Assembly: GCA_013376985.1 (NCBI GenBank)
Contig: JACABB010000003.1
Span: forward strand, 56,714-111,179
Source of the DNA: Bacteroidales bacterium
GTDB lineage: Bacteria; Bacteroidota; Bacteroidia; Bacteroidales; Tenuifilaceae
Direction of reading: 5' to 3'
Length of the DNA stretch: 54,466 bases
Position 1 is the first letter of the stretch; each line of letters starts with the position of its first letter. Position numbers and translations under genes: made by a program. Below the pieces are notes generated by a model, which saw nothing but the letters and a program-made list of their open reading frames with translations, ran no database searches and was not told the origin of the DNA. Positions 23,415 to 33,252 of the stretch are shown piece by piece.

Positions 23415-26400
23415 ATGAAACTGAAAAATATTTTGATGCTAATCGTATTAGTGTCATTAAATTACACCTCGATATTTGCAACTGAAACGCTTACACCTGT
23501 TCATATCCAATCAGATAATGCATCCTCAAGTCTAGCAAAAGTTGGTGATAATATTGCACTGACCTTTACCTCGTCAGGTGCAATCAGCGGTGTAGTGGTT
23601 ACTATAGCGGGACATAATATTACTGGGGGGAATTTAACAAATATTGGAAATGACTGGACTGCTTCATATACAATGGCAGGAGGAGATTCCGAAGGAGCTA
23701 TTGCTTTTACTATCGATTACACTGAAAAGGTAGCACAAGTAACAAGCACAACAGATGGAAGTTCAGTAACATTCGATAAAACAGCACCTGCTGCACCATC
23801 CATCACGGGTATCTCGGCAGGTTATTTCAACACCAATCAAACCTTTACAGTTAGCGGTGAGGCTGGTGCTACCATAGAGTACTCAACCAATAATGGGGGC
23901 TTGTGGACAGCATACTCTGGGGCAGTAACTCTATCGGCAGAGGGAACATACAATGTACTTGCTCGTCAAACCGATCAGGCTGGAAATGGCCCAACTGCTT
24001 CCGCCGTTATTACTCTAACTATAGATAAGACAGCACCTGCAGCACCATCCATCACGGGGATATCAGCAGGTACTTATAATACCAATCAAACCTTTACAGT
24101 TAGCGGTGAGGCTGGTGCTACAATAGAGTACTCAACCAATAATGGAGGCTTATGGACAGCCTACTCTGGAGCAGTAACTCTATCGGCAGAGGGAACTTAC
24201 AATGTACTTGCTCGTCAAACCGATCAGGCTGGAAATGGCCCAACTGCTTCCGCAATTATCACTCTAACTATAGATAAAACAGCACCTGCTGCACCAACCA
24301 TCACAGGTATCTCGGCAGGCACTTATAATACCAATCAAACTTTTACTGTTAGTGGCGAGGCTGGTGCTACTATAGAATACTCAACTAATAATGGGGGCTT
24401 ATGGAATTCATACTCTGGAGCAGTAACCCTATCGGCAGAGGGGACATATAACGTACTCGCTCGTCAAACCGATCAGGCTGGAAATGGTCCAACTGCTTCC
24501 GCAGTTATCACTCTAACTATAGATAAAACAGGACCAAATGCTCCTTCGGTAACTGGTACTACACCAACCAACGATCAAACCCCAACATGGAGTTGGTCTG
24601 CTGGTGGAGGAGGTAATGGCACATTCCGCTATAAACTTGATGATAGCAATTTAACTGTTGGTGCTACTACCACAACATCTTTAAGTTATACACCTGTTAC
24701 TAATCTCACCGAAGCAAGCCATACTCTTTATGTCCAGGAGCGTGATGCAGCCGGAAACTGGTCAACCAGTGGTAATTTTACTATTATAATTGATATTACA
24801 ACCCAAACTCCAATTCTTACATTACCTGCAAATAATTCATTTATAAATAAAGATGTAGAAATAAAGTTTACACTACCAGAAGCCGCCAAAAGTGGAACTG
24901 TAAAAATGACTTTTGTAAGGCCATCTGCTACAGATAGATCTGTTACATTTACATCTGATTTTGAAACAATTGGAGAGCATACCACAATACTCAACGGAGA
25001 AGATCTTATTAATAATATTCATGTTGCATCGGGAAATGGAAATAATTATTTGTTTGATACAGGTGTTTATAGTATAAAAATTGAATACCAAGACCTTTTA
25101 GGAAACACCATTTCCTTTGTAGTAAATACAAATATCCAATATGGTTCAACTAAACCGACTCCTAGTTTTCAAGCAATTTCATCTCCAAGAAATACAAGAG
25201 TAGGAATAGTGAACTTAGATTTCGATAAGTATGTAAAAGCCGATCAAGTTACTTGGGATGATTTTACACTTACAAGAAATGGAACAACCAACGTCCCCCT
25301 TGATAATAGTCTGCCTTTTACTTTTAGTCATGATTATAACTATAGTGGTTGGTATTCAAATTCTTTCACATTGGATCTTACTGCATATAACACATTAACC
25401 GATGGTAATTACGAATTGAAACTTAAAGCCACGGGTACTGGAATTAAAGATTTTTATAATAACGATTTAATGTCAGGTGCCAATGTTATTTGGACAATGG
25501 ATGCAACACCGCCTACCCTAACTTCCGTTCATATTCAATCTAACAATGCAAATCCTGCATTTGCTAAGCCAGGGAACGAAATCACGGTTAGTTTTACGGC
25601 ATCAGAAACCATTCAAACCCCCACAGCCACAATTAATGGGAATGCTGCAACAATCAGCTTTGTGAGTGGAAATAGTTGGACAGCAAAATATACAATGGTA
25701 AATGGTGATACTGAAGGCGATATTACATTTAATATTTTATTTCTGGATTTAGCAGGAAATAATGCTAACGTTACCTCTGTTACCGATGGTAGTTATGTTA
25801 CTTTCCTAAAATCCGCACCAACATTATCAACAGCAACTATTAAATCAAACAATGCTAATATCACATTAGCAAAAACTGGAAATATTATTACGCTTGATTT
25901 CACCTCAACAAAAGCGTTAGCAAACGTTGTAGTTACTATAGCCTCACATACAATTTCGGCAACTAGTAGTAATGGAGATAAAACATGGACAGCAAGTTAT
26001 ACCATGATAGGAACAGATTTGGAAGGAACTATTCCATTTACTATTGATTTCACTGATAAACCTGGTAATGCTGGTGTACGTGTTACCTCAACAACAGATG
26101 CTTCCAGTGTAACTTTCGATAGAACCAATCCAACACTAACAAATGTAACCATTTATTCAAATAACACTTATGCTGATAAAGCAGGTGTTGGAACAAAGGT
26201 TTTTGTAACATTTACCTCATCTGAGAATTTGGGAAGTGGAACAGTTTCTGCAACGATTGCAGGCAAAGCGGCAACAATTTCAGGATCAAATCAAAATTGG
26301 ACAGCAAGTTATACAATGTTGGCTTCTGATAACCCTGAAGGACTAATCTCTTTTAGCATTAGTTACAAGGATTTGGTCGGAAATTCTGGATCTGCTGTAT

Positions 26401-29400
26401 CAACTGTTACAGATGGCTCAAGTGTAACTTTTGATAAGACCAACCCTACCCTTTCAAGTATAAGTGTTGTCTCAAATAATACTACTAATACACTAGCAAA
26501 AGTAGGTGACGTAATAACCGTCTCTTTTACTGCTGGTGAAGTTGTAGAAGGTGTTTCAATTAAACTAAATGGTAAAAGTTTAAGCGCTACCAATCCAAGT
26601 GGTAATAATTGGACTGCGAGCTATACTATGTTGGTTAGTGATGCAGAAGGTTCTTTATTTGTAACAATAGATTGTAAAGATCAGGTTGGAAATACTGCAC
26701 AAGCCACAAATTCTAGCATTACGTTCGACAAAACACCCCCTTCCTTTACCGAAATAAAAATAGTATCAAATAACTCTTCTAACACTTCTTACGCAAAGGA
26801 AAACGATGAGGTAACTATAACATTTAAAACCAGTGAGGTTATTAAAACACCTGTAGTAACCATAAATTCATTAGCTGCTACAGTAGTTAATACAACTGGA
26901 AATACTTGGACTGCAAAACGAACAATGAGTTCATCAGAAACTGAAGGAGTAGTTACGTTTAGCATCCCAATTTTGGATTTAACCGATAATAGTAACACAA
27001 GTAGTTCGACAACTGATGCTTCAACAGTAACTGTTGATCGGACATTGCCTGCGATTACTTCTGTTACTGTTCCCTCTGGAAACTATGGAATTGGAAGTAT
27101 TATTGTAGTTACAATTCTTTCTGATAACAACATTTACACTGGACAAACAGTGGAGGTCAATGGAAAACCTCAAAATTTAGTCAATGTAGGTGGAAATACA
27201 TATAAGGTTTATTACACTGTAGGAGCATTAGATAATAATCTTACTGCCGTTACCTCTTTGCCTTTGAATATTATATTAAAGGACTATGCTGGAAATACTA
27301 TTTCCGCTGATCATGCTGATGTGCAAGGTGGAACATTAACTATAAACACCAAACCAACCTATCATATTACTGGTACGGCTTCACGATGTGAATCATCTCC
27401 TAATCTACCTGTTACATTTACTTTTACGGGTGTACAACCATTTACATTCACTTACAATGATGGCGTTTCTGATCACCCTGTTTCCAGCTTATCTGCTGAT
27501 AGTTACACATTAAATGTACTCAGTGGAACCTTTACCATCGTAAGTCTTGTTGATGGAACAACCAACTCTGCAACAATTATACCCTCAGAGAAGGCTATCA
27601 TAACTGAAAATGCAAAATCAACAATTACCTTCAATCCAACTTCATTAACATATAATCAAAAGGACTCTAAGGTAAACTTAATGAATTATGTTACTCCTAT
27701 AAATGGAACATTTACAGGAGAGGGAGTGGGTTCGGATGGTTATTTCTACCCTGTTTTGATTAGCCCAATACCCATCACAAAGACTATAACTTATACTTAC
27801 ACCAATGCATTTGGTTGTACAAGCACAAAAACAATTGACATTACCGTTACAAGCGATGGTGCTTATTTTAGCGGTTTTGACACTAGGTATTGTAAAAATA
27901 GTAGTGCTGCAACATCAGATATTATATCTATTGAGGGCATTGACACCACAAATATCTCAAATGTAGGTTTTACTCTTTCCCCATCTTCGAACAAAGCATA
28001 TAAAATTGCTAGTTCTGTTCATAAATTCAACCTAAATCCAAGAGATATGAAGGCGGATAAGTACACTTTAGAGTATACTTATAAGAACAACACTAATGGC
28101 AAAACATATACTATAAATAGCATTTTTACAATTGACTCTATAAGCCAAAATATTGACTTCAATATACCTTCACCAAATTTTTGTAGTAACAACCTCTCTG
28201 GTATTACACTATCTGCCGTTAATGAATTTCCAGTTGGTGGAACAGCACATTTTTCATGTACTTCAACAACAGGATTTTCGACATTACTCAATAATACAGC
28301 AATACTTACTCCTTCTGCTGTAGACCTTGCATCTCAACAATATAAAGACATATCAATTTCTTACTACTATGAATCGAAAGAGGGATGTTTATCTCCAACT
28401 ATAACACGTTCAACAAGGGTAAACAAACCACCTGTAGTTGATTTCACGCTTAAAGACAACTATAATTATGATGGCCCTTCAGAAGTTCTGATAGGGAACT
28501 ATTCCCCTTCAGGTGATTTCAGTTCCGACAGAAACATTATTCAGGGAGGTCAGACTCTCAACCCTAATAATATTAGCACATCAGATCTTGGAAAAGTTGC
28601 TAAAGTAACCTATTCCTATACAGCTCCAACAGGTTGTACTAATACAAAAGATAGAAATACTGTAGTGTATAAAGCCACTACACCAATACTTGGTTTAGAT
28701 GATAAATACTGTTATGGTGATATAAATAAACTTATTACTTGCAATCCAACTGATGGTGGAACACCAACAGGTATTTTTACAAGTAAAAAGAATGCTGTTA
28801 CTTTTGTTTCTGGTAATTCTGCGATGTATAGCCTAAAAAAAGCAGGTGATGGTATCGATACTGTTAGATTTAACTATACAATAGGTACAACTCCTTATGA
28901 AATATTGAAGCGAGTTGTAATTGATTCTATTGGGGATGTTTCAATGACTGTAATCGATAACTCTTACTATTGCAAGGATAATGCGCCAATTCAAATATAT
29001 GGGACTCAAGGTCATTCGAGTGGTATTGGTAGTTTCGCAATTTCGCCGGCCTCAACAGCATTCTCTTATGCCAATGGCATAGCTACGTTTAAACCTACCT
29101 TGGAAGTTGAAGGTAAGCATACAATCACATACACTTATACCTCAAATATAAATAACAGCTGTTCAAAGTCCGACACCAAGAATATCTTTGTAAATCCAAA
29201 CCCTGTTGCAAATTTTTCACTTGCGAATTCTTGTCCAGGAACTGATAAAGATGTTAAATTTTTAAATCAAACTACGATTCCTACTGGCACAACAATGACT
29301 TGGGGATGGAGTTTTGAAGGGCAAAGTTCAACAGATCAAGATCCAAGTTATCGCTTTACTTCTGCTGGTTTAAAAACTGTTTCATTAATTGCCTCAACAG

Positions 29401-31187
29401 ACAAAGGGTGCAAATCTGAGAAAAAATTAGATATAACCATAGGTGTTTCCGCTAAAGCAGATTTTAAATGGAATAACGAATGCTTGAATGGTGATTCAAT
29501 TCAGTTTACAAATAACTCTTCGGGAGGAGCTCTTAATACAACAAAGTGGAAATATAACGAAACAATAATTTCAAGTAAAAAGGATATTAAATATTACTTT
29601 CCTAACCTAGGAAAGTATAATGTAAAATTGATTATTCAGACTGTTGAAGGGTGTACCGATTCAATTACTAAACAAATAGTAATTCAGCCTTACATCAAAT
29701 TTCTTGATCTTCCACAAAATGTTTACACCAATAATTTTGACTCAGGTACTCAAAACTGGGATGCAAGAGGAGTTTTAGATAATGGCTATTCTAGCTGGAA
29801 ACTTGGAGCACCACAGGGAAACATAATAAATACAGCAAATTCAGAATCCAATGCATGGTATACAAATATTGATTCTCAGCATCAAAAAGTTGAGAACTCA
29901 CAGGTAGTTAGTCCATGTTTTGATTTTAGCGGTTTAAAGAAACCGATGATTAAGTTAAATATATGGTCATCTCCAGAAGCGGGTCGTGATGGAGCAGTAC
30001 TTCAAAGCACAACTGATAATGGTGTAACATGGAATAATGTTGGTGATGTAAACGAAGGCGATAATTGGTTCAACTCCACTACAATCCAGAGCAGACCTGC
30101 CAACTCTTTTATTGGTTGGAGCAAATCAACCACTGGCTGGGTATCTGCACGTCATGATCTTGATTATCTTAAAGATTCTCATAATGTTCGTTTTAGAATT
30201 GTTTATGGAACAAATGCCAATTCAATTATCGATTATGATGGCTTTGCTTTTGATGATGTTTGGATTGGCGATAGGCAACAAAATGTTTTGACTGAGTACT
30301 TTACAAATAAATCAGATGCATCATGTGTTGCAAGCAACCAATTTATGTCCACTTTTGAAGCAAACAATTCGTTGGATATAATTCCAATTCATTATCATAC
30401 AGGCAACCCGATTGGAGATCCTTTGTATAATGATTACACATCAGGACCATCATCAAGAGGATTCTACTATGGGGTTAGCCAAGCTCCCGATGTATTTGCA
30501 AATGGAACAATTCAAAGTAGCCTGATAAATGGTACTGCTCAGACCGCATTTATTAATTCAACAAATAAAGAATCGTTGCAAGATCCTAAGATATTAATCG
30601 ACCTAAATGTTACTAAAACAAATGTTGGTGTAACACTAACAGCAAAAAAGAATTTGACAAAGGATAACCTTGTACTTTACTGTGCAGTTGTTAAGGATAG
30701 CGTACAAGTTGAAAGTGCATACTATTATAATGTACTTAGAAAGTTTATTCCTAATCCAGGAGGAATTTCAATAGCAACTACGGGATTAACAAATGGACAA
30801 ACTCACACCGAAACAATACCAATAAATATTGATAATTCGCCAGAGTTTATTGGTTCAAGATTGGTAGTGTTCATTCAGGATGCCACCACTAATCAGGTTT
30901 ACCAATCAGTATCAATCAAACTTTCTACTATTACAGATGTTAAACCCGCCACAATTAATAACTTGGTTGATATCTATCCAAATCCTGCAACGGAATACCT
31001 TGTTGTTGAAAGCGAATATAGCATCGAAAGGTTAATTATTTTTGATATTTCAGGTAGAGAGGTTAACACTCTGCATCCAAACCAATCAAGGTATACCATT
31101 CCAGTTCATAATCTTGAGGATGGTATTTATATCATAAAAGGAAGCACCAAAAAAGGAGAATTTATTAAGAAATTCATAAAGCAATAG
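23415..31187 (+). CDS. Giant T9SS-secreted Ig-like/PKD/Omp28-like surface protein
   Basis: Last gene of the cluster, 2,590 residues. A signal peptide (about 1-22) is followed by an Ig-like unit, three near-identical 83-residue repeats (123-371), and a run of about seven Ig-like (Big_3-like) units of roughly 100 residues ending in VTSTTDGSSVTFDKT-type joints (to about 1212). Further beta domains and PKD-like domains (about 1925-2100, WGWSFEGQSSTDQDPSYRF) follow, then a MAM/jelly-roll-like domain (2102-2290, FDFSGLKKPMIKLNIW) and an Omp28/thioredoxin-like domain (2292-2510, VLTEYFTN ... SQAPDVFANG) that has lost the CxxC pair. The end (2516-2590, VDIYPNPATEYLVVES ... GIYIIKG) is a type A T9SS sorting domain. 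It should be exported to the cell surface, likely as an adhesin or matrix protein. Confidence 0.9.
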   Translation: MKLKNILMLIVLVSLNYTSIFATETLTPVHIQSDNASSSLAKVGDNIALTFTSSGAISGVVVTIAGHNITGGNLTNIGNDWTASYTMAGGDSEGAIAFTIDYTEKVAQVTSTTDGSSVTFDKTAPAAPSITGISAGYFNTNQTFTVSGEAGATIEYSTNNGGLWTAYSGAVTLSAEGTYNVLARQTDQAGNGPTASAVITLTIDKTAPAAPSITGISAGTYNTNQTFTVSGEAGATIEYSTNNGGLWTAYSGAVTLSAEGTYNVLARQTDQAGNGPTASAIITLTIDKTAPAAPTITGISAGTYNTNQTFTVSGEAGATIEYSTNNGGLWNSYSGAVTLSAEGTYNVLARQTDQAGNGPTASAVITLTIDKTGPNAPSVTGTTPTNDQTPTWSWSAGGGGNGTFRYKLDDSNLTVGATTTTSLSYTPVTNLTEASHTLYVQERDAAGNWSTSGNFTIIIDITTQTPILTLPANNSFINKDVEIKFTLPEAAKSGTVKMTFVRPSATDRSVTFTSDFETIGEHTTILNGEDLINNIHVASGNGNNYLFDTGVYSIKIEYQDLLGNTISFVVNTNIQYGSTKPTPSFQAISSPRNTRVGIVNLDFDKYVKADQVTWDDFTLTRNGTTNVPLDNSLPFTFSHDYNYSGWYSNSFTLDLTAYNTLTDGNYELKLKATGTGIKDFYNNDLMSGANVIWTMDATPPTLTSVHIQSNNANPAFAKPGNEITVSFTASETIQTPTATINGNAATISFVSGNSWTAKYTMVNGDTEGDITFNILFLDLAGNNANVTSVTDGSYVTFLKSAPTLSTATIKSNNANITLAKTGNIITLDFTSTKALANVVVTIASHTISATSSNGDKTWTASYTMIGTDLEGTIPFTIDFTDKPGNAGVRVTSTTDASSVTFDRTNPTLTNVTIYSNNTYADKAGVGTKVFVTFTSSENLGSGTVSATIAGKAATISGSNQNWTASYTMLASDNPEGLISFSISYKDLVGNSGSAVSTVTDGSSVTFDKTNPTLSSISVVSNNTTNTLAKVGDVITVSFTAGEVVEGVSIKLNGKSLSATNPSGNNWTASYTMLVSDAEGSLFVTIDCKDQVGNTAQATNSSITFDKTPPSFTEIKIVSNNSSNTSYAKENDEVTITFKTSEVIKTPVVTINSLAATVVNTTGNTWTAKRTMSSSETEGVVTFSIPILDLTDNSNTSSSTTDASTVTVDRTLPAITSVTVPSGNYGIGSIIVVTILSDNNIYTGQTVEVNGKPQNLVNVGGNTYKVYYTVGALDNNLTAVTSLPLNIILKDYAGNTISADHADVQGGTLTINTKPTYHITGTASRCESSPNLPVTFTFTGVQPFTFTYNDGVSDHPVSSLSADSYTLNVLSGTFTIVSLVDGTTNSATIIPSEKAIITENAKSTITFNPTSLTYNQKDSKVNLMNYVTPINGTFTGEGVGSDGYFYPVLISPIPITKTITYTYTNAFGCTSTKTIDITVTSDGAYFSGFDTRYCKNSSAATSDIISIEGIDTTNISNVGFTLSPSSNKAYKIASSVHKFNLNPRDMKADKYTLEYTYKNNTNGKTYTINSIFTIDSISQNIDFNIPSPNFCSNNLSGITLSAVNEFPVGGTAHFSCTSTTGFSTLLNNTAILTPSAVDLASQQYKDISISYYYESKEGCLSPTITRSTRVNKPPVVDFTLKDNYNYDGPSEVLIGNYSPSGDFSSDRNIIQGGQTLNPNNISTSDLGKVAKVTYSYTAPTGCTNTKDRNTVVYKATTPILGLDDKYCYGDINKLITCNPTDGGTPTGIFTSKKNAVTFVSGNSAMYSLKKAGDGIDTVRFNYTIGTTPYEILKRVVIDSIGDVSMTVIDNSYYCKDNAPIQIYGTQGHSSGIGSFAISPASTAFSYANGIATFKPTLEVEGKHTITYTYTSNINNSCSKSDTKNIFVNPNPVANFSLANSCPGTDKDVKFLNQTTIPTGTTMTWGWSFEGQSSTDQDPSYRFTSAGLKTVSLIASTDKGCKSEKKLDITIGVSAKADFKWNNECLNGDSIQFTNNSSGGALNTTKWKYNETIISSKKDIKYYFPNLGKYNVKLIIQTVEGCTDSITKQIVIQPYIKFLDLPQNVYTNNFDSGTQNWDARGVLDNGYSSWKLGAPQGNIINTANSESNAWYTNIDSQHQKVENSQVVSPCFDFSGLKKPMIKLNIWSSPEAGRDGAVLQSTTDNGVTWNNVGDVNEGDNWFNSTTIQSRPANSFIGWSKSTTGWVSARHDLDYLKDSHNVRFRIVYGTNANSIIDYDGFAFDDVWIGDRQQNVLTEYFTNKSDASCVASNQFMSTFEANNSLDIIPIHYHTGNPIGDPLYNDYTSGPSSRGFYYGVSQAPDVFANGTIQSSLINGTAQTAFINSTNKESLQDPKILIDLNVTKTNVGVTLTAKKNLTKDNLVLYCAVVKDSVQVESAYYYNVLRKFIPNPGGISIATTGLTNGQTHTETIPINIDNSPEFIGSRLVVFIQDATTNQVYQSVSIKLSTITDVKPATINNLVDIYPNPATEYLVVESEYSIERLIIFDISGREVNTLHPNQSRYTIPVHNLEDGIYIIKGSTKKGEFIKKFIKQ
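23781..24527 (+). repeat. Three direct 249-bp coding repeats
   Basis: Repeats at 23781-24029, 24030-24278 and 24279-24527, each 83 codons starting T-A-P-A-A-P, with only scattered base differences, far less than the neighbouring Ig-like units. In-frame length and high identity point to recent duplication or gene conversion, and allow copy-number change by recombination without loss of frame. Confidence 0.92.
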
Positions 31188-31193
31188 AAACAA

Positions 31194-31222
31194 GGAAAGC
31201 CCCGTAAAGGGGCTTTCGTATT
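31194..31222. terminator. Hairpin terminator at the cluster end
   Basis: Stem AAAGCCCC (31196-31203) and GGGGCTTT (31209-31216) with a GTAAA loop, six bases after the stop of the giant gene. The T-tract is short, but the hairpin lies between convergent genes and could serve both the cluster and folE. Confidence 0.7.
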
Positions 31223-31241
31223 ATCAAACTAAAAGTTAAAT

Positions 31242-31880
31242 CTAGTGCAATTTCATTCCAATTAAATGAATAAACTCCTCACGGGTTTTGATATCGGAAA
31301 GGAATATACCCGTAAAAGCAGAGGTAGTTGTTACAGAATTTTGTTTTTGAACTCCCCTCATCTGCATACACATATGTGCAGCCTCAATAACCACAGCAAC
31401 TCCAATTGGGTTTAATGTATCTTGAATACAATCCCTAATTTGCATTGTAAGCCTTTCCTGAACCTGCAATCTTCGGGCAAATGCCTCAACAACACGAGCA
31501 ATTTTACTCAAGCCAGTAATGTAGCCATTGGGTATATAGGCAACATGCGCTTTCCCATAAAATGGTATCATGTGATGCTCACACATAGAGTAAAGATCAA
31601 TGTCCTTTACAAGAACCATTTGTGGATAATCCTCCTTAAACTTCGTTTTTTTAAGCATTTCATGAGGGTCGGCATGATAACCTTGAGTAAGATATTGCAT
31701 TGATTTGGCAACACGCAATGGCGTTTTTTGTAACCCTTCACGACAAGGATCTTCACCTAAAAGTTCAAGTATAGATTTATAGTGCTCTGCAAGTTTACTA
31801 GTAGTCTCTGGATTCCACTTCTCTATTTTGGAGTAACCATTATTTTCGAATTCGTTCTCCTCATCATCAAAAACTTCCAT
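31242..31880 (-). CDS. folE: GTP cyclohydrolase I
   Basis: FolE opens GTP to 7,8-dihydroneopterin triphosphate, the entry to folate and, through QueD, to queuosine. The 212-residue protein has the family landmarks [12 protein letters not shown], the zinc Cys/His in [10 protein letters not shown] and the second Cys in [10 protein letters not shown], plus [20 protein letters not shown]. An N-terminal extension of about 25 residues (acidic) is usual in Bacteroidota. A -7 box TACTTTG lies at 31914-31908. QueD lies 850 bases upstream on the same strand, separated by a lipoprotein gene, so a queuosine role as well as folate is plausible. Confidence 0.96.
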   Translation of the reverse strand: MEVFDDEENEFENNGYSKIEKWNPETTSKLAEHYKSILELLGEDPCREGLQKTPLRVAKSMQYLTQGYHADPHEMLKKTKFKEDYPQMVLVKDIDLYSMCEHHMIPFYGKAHVAYIPNGYITGLSKIARVVEAFARRLQVQERLTMQIRDCIQDTLNPIGVAVVIEAAHMCMQMRGVQKQNSVTTTSAFTGIFLSDIKTREEFIHLIGMKLH

Positions 31881-32015
31881 ATAGATTCACTAATTAAATT
31901 TGATTTACAAAGTAAATGGATTTTTTGCTTTATAGTTTGAATAATAATATTAATTAACGTTAGTTAAGTTTCACTGACCACTGCCAAAAGATTCCTTAGT
32001 ATTTTTTTATCTAAA

Positions 32016-32441
32016 CTAGTTAGAGATTTTATAGCCTTCAATATTCAGAGAATAAAAAAGTGTACCACTAGATTCAATATCTCGTTGCTGTTTTCCGTAA
32101 TGGTACTTAAATGTGTTGTCGTTAGAAAAGGAGCCACTGCAGTTCGATGGCTGAAAACAATAATCGGAAAGTGTTCCATCTTCGTTTAGATGAACAGCCA
32201 TAATGTGGGTATCCGAATACTGAATTTTCAGTTCATCGTTTGTTTCTCCTCGAGTTATAGTTCCTTGGTAGTTAGTTGTGTCGTGCACTTCCTTGGTAAC
32301 TGGTAGGGTATGGCTATCGATTATTACCTTAAAATTCCAGTTACCAATGTAATTATCAAGACATAGATCTTTCGTGCAGTTTGACCACAAAATCAGTAGT
32401 ACAAAGGTGATAATAAATTTAGTAAATTGAATAGATTTCAT
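32016..32441 (-). CDS. Small lipoprotein of unknown function
   Basis: The 141-residue precursor has a signal with lipobox LWSNC (lipidated Cys22), then CTKDLCLDNYIGNWNFKV and a beta-rich lipocalin-like pattern (IGNWNF ... GTITRG ... LKIQYSD ... GTLSDYCF ... GTLFYSL). Bacteroidota encode many such small single-domain lipoproteins, often with lipocalin-like or META-like folds; no ligand can be named. Four further Cys could pair. It sits alone between folE and queD. The gap 32442-32723 upstream is very AT-rich without other features. Confidence 0.7.
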   Translation of the reverse strand: MKSIQFTKFIITFVLLILWSNCTKDLCLDNYIGNWNFKVIIDSHTLPVTKEVHDTTNYQGTITRGETNDELKIQYSDTHIMAVHLNEDGTLSDYCFQPSNCSGSFSNDNTFKYHYGKQQRDIESSGTLFYSLNIEGYKISN

Positions 32442-32723
32442 GATGTAGAGAATAATTGATACTATTTTTTATAATAATCCTAATAAAATACAATTTAGTA
32501 AATTTATAATATTCTACACAAAGAATATTTTTTTTATAATTAAATTGAATTCGAGCTAAGGAATGATAGTAATATCCTAAAATACAATTCGTAACGAATA
32601 TTTCATTTTTTTCTTACAAAATAAAATACTGAAATTGTAGCATTTGGATTATTAATTACATCGAACTGACGTTAAATAAACTTAAAGATTCTTAAAAATC
32701 AACATTATCAGGTATTTAACCAC

Positions 32724-33152
32724 CTATTCTCCATAATATTCAACATAGTTATTCTCAGTTTCTTGAATTTTTACACAGTGCAGTTTTACGCCTAAATCTT
32801 CAATGGGTTGAATTAATACTTCCCAAAATGCAACGGCGAGATTTTCCGTTGATGCAATTTTACCCTGCATAAAATCAACGTCAAGATTTATGTTTTTATG
32901 ATCGATTTTATCAATTATTAGTTCTCTAATCAACTTGCTAATATTAGTTAGATTAGTCACATAGCCAATCTTTTTGTCAATATCACCCTTAACTGTTACA
33001 AAAAGTTCGAAATTGTGTCCATGCCAATTTGGATGCGAACACTTACCATAAATATTGTAATTTTCCTCATCGGATAGTTCTTCTCGGAATAGCCTATGTG
33101 CAGCATTAAATCTTTCCCTACGGGTAATATAAGAAATTGGCATAGCAAGCAA
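32724..33152 (-). CDS. queD: 6-carboxy-5,6,7,8-tetrahydropterin synthase (QueD/PTPS family)
   Basis: QueD converts dihydroneopterin triphosphate to 6-carboxytetrahydropterin, the second step of queuosine synthesis after FolE. The 142-residue protein shows the zinc histidines (NAAHRLF, His19; HPNWHGHNF, His44 and His46), the catalytic Cys38 in GKCSHPN, and the late acidic motif VKIQETENNYVEY. The true start may be the Met at 33143 (MPISYITRRERFNAAH). It diverges from mqnB with 100 bases between the starts. PTPS homologues in folate or biopterin paths are the alternative, but the Cys context favours QueD. Confidence 0.9.
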   Translation of the reverse strand: MLAMPISYITRRERFNAAHRLFREELSDEENYNIYGKCSHPNWHGHNFELFVTVKGDIDKKIGYVTNLTNISKLIRELIIDKIDHKNINLDVDFMQGKIASTENLAVAFWEVLIQPIEDLGVKLHCVKIQETENNYVEYYGE

Positions 33153-33252
33153 TTTGGTAGGCTATAAAGTTAAAAAACTATATCTTTCGGAGTGGAATTA
33201 TAGCCCTAATTAATTTTAATTATTTTGAAAAATCACAACAAAAAAGATTAAA

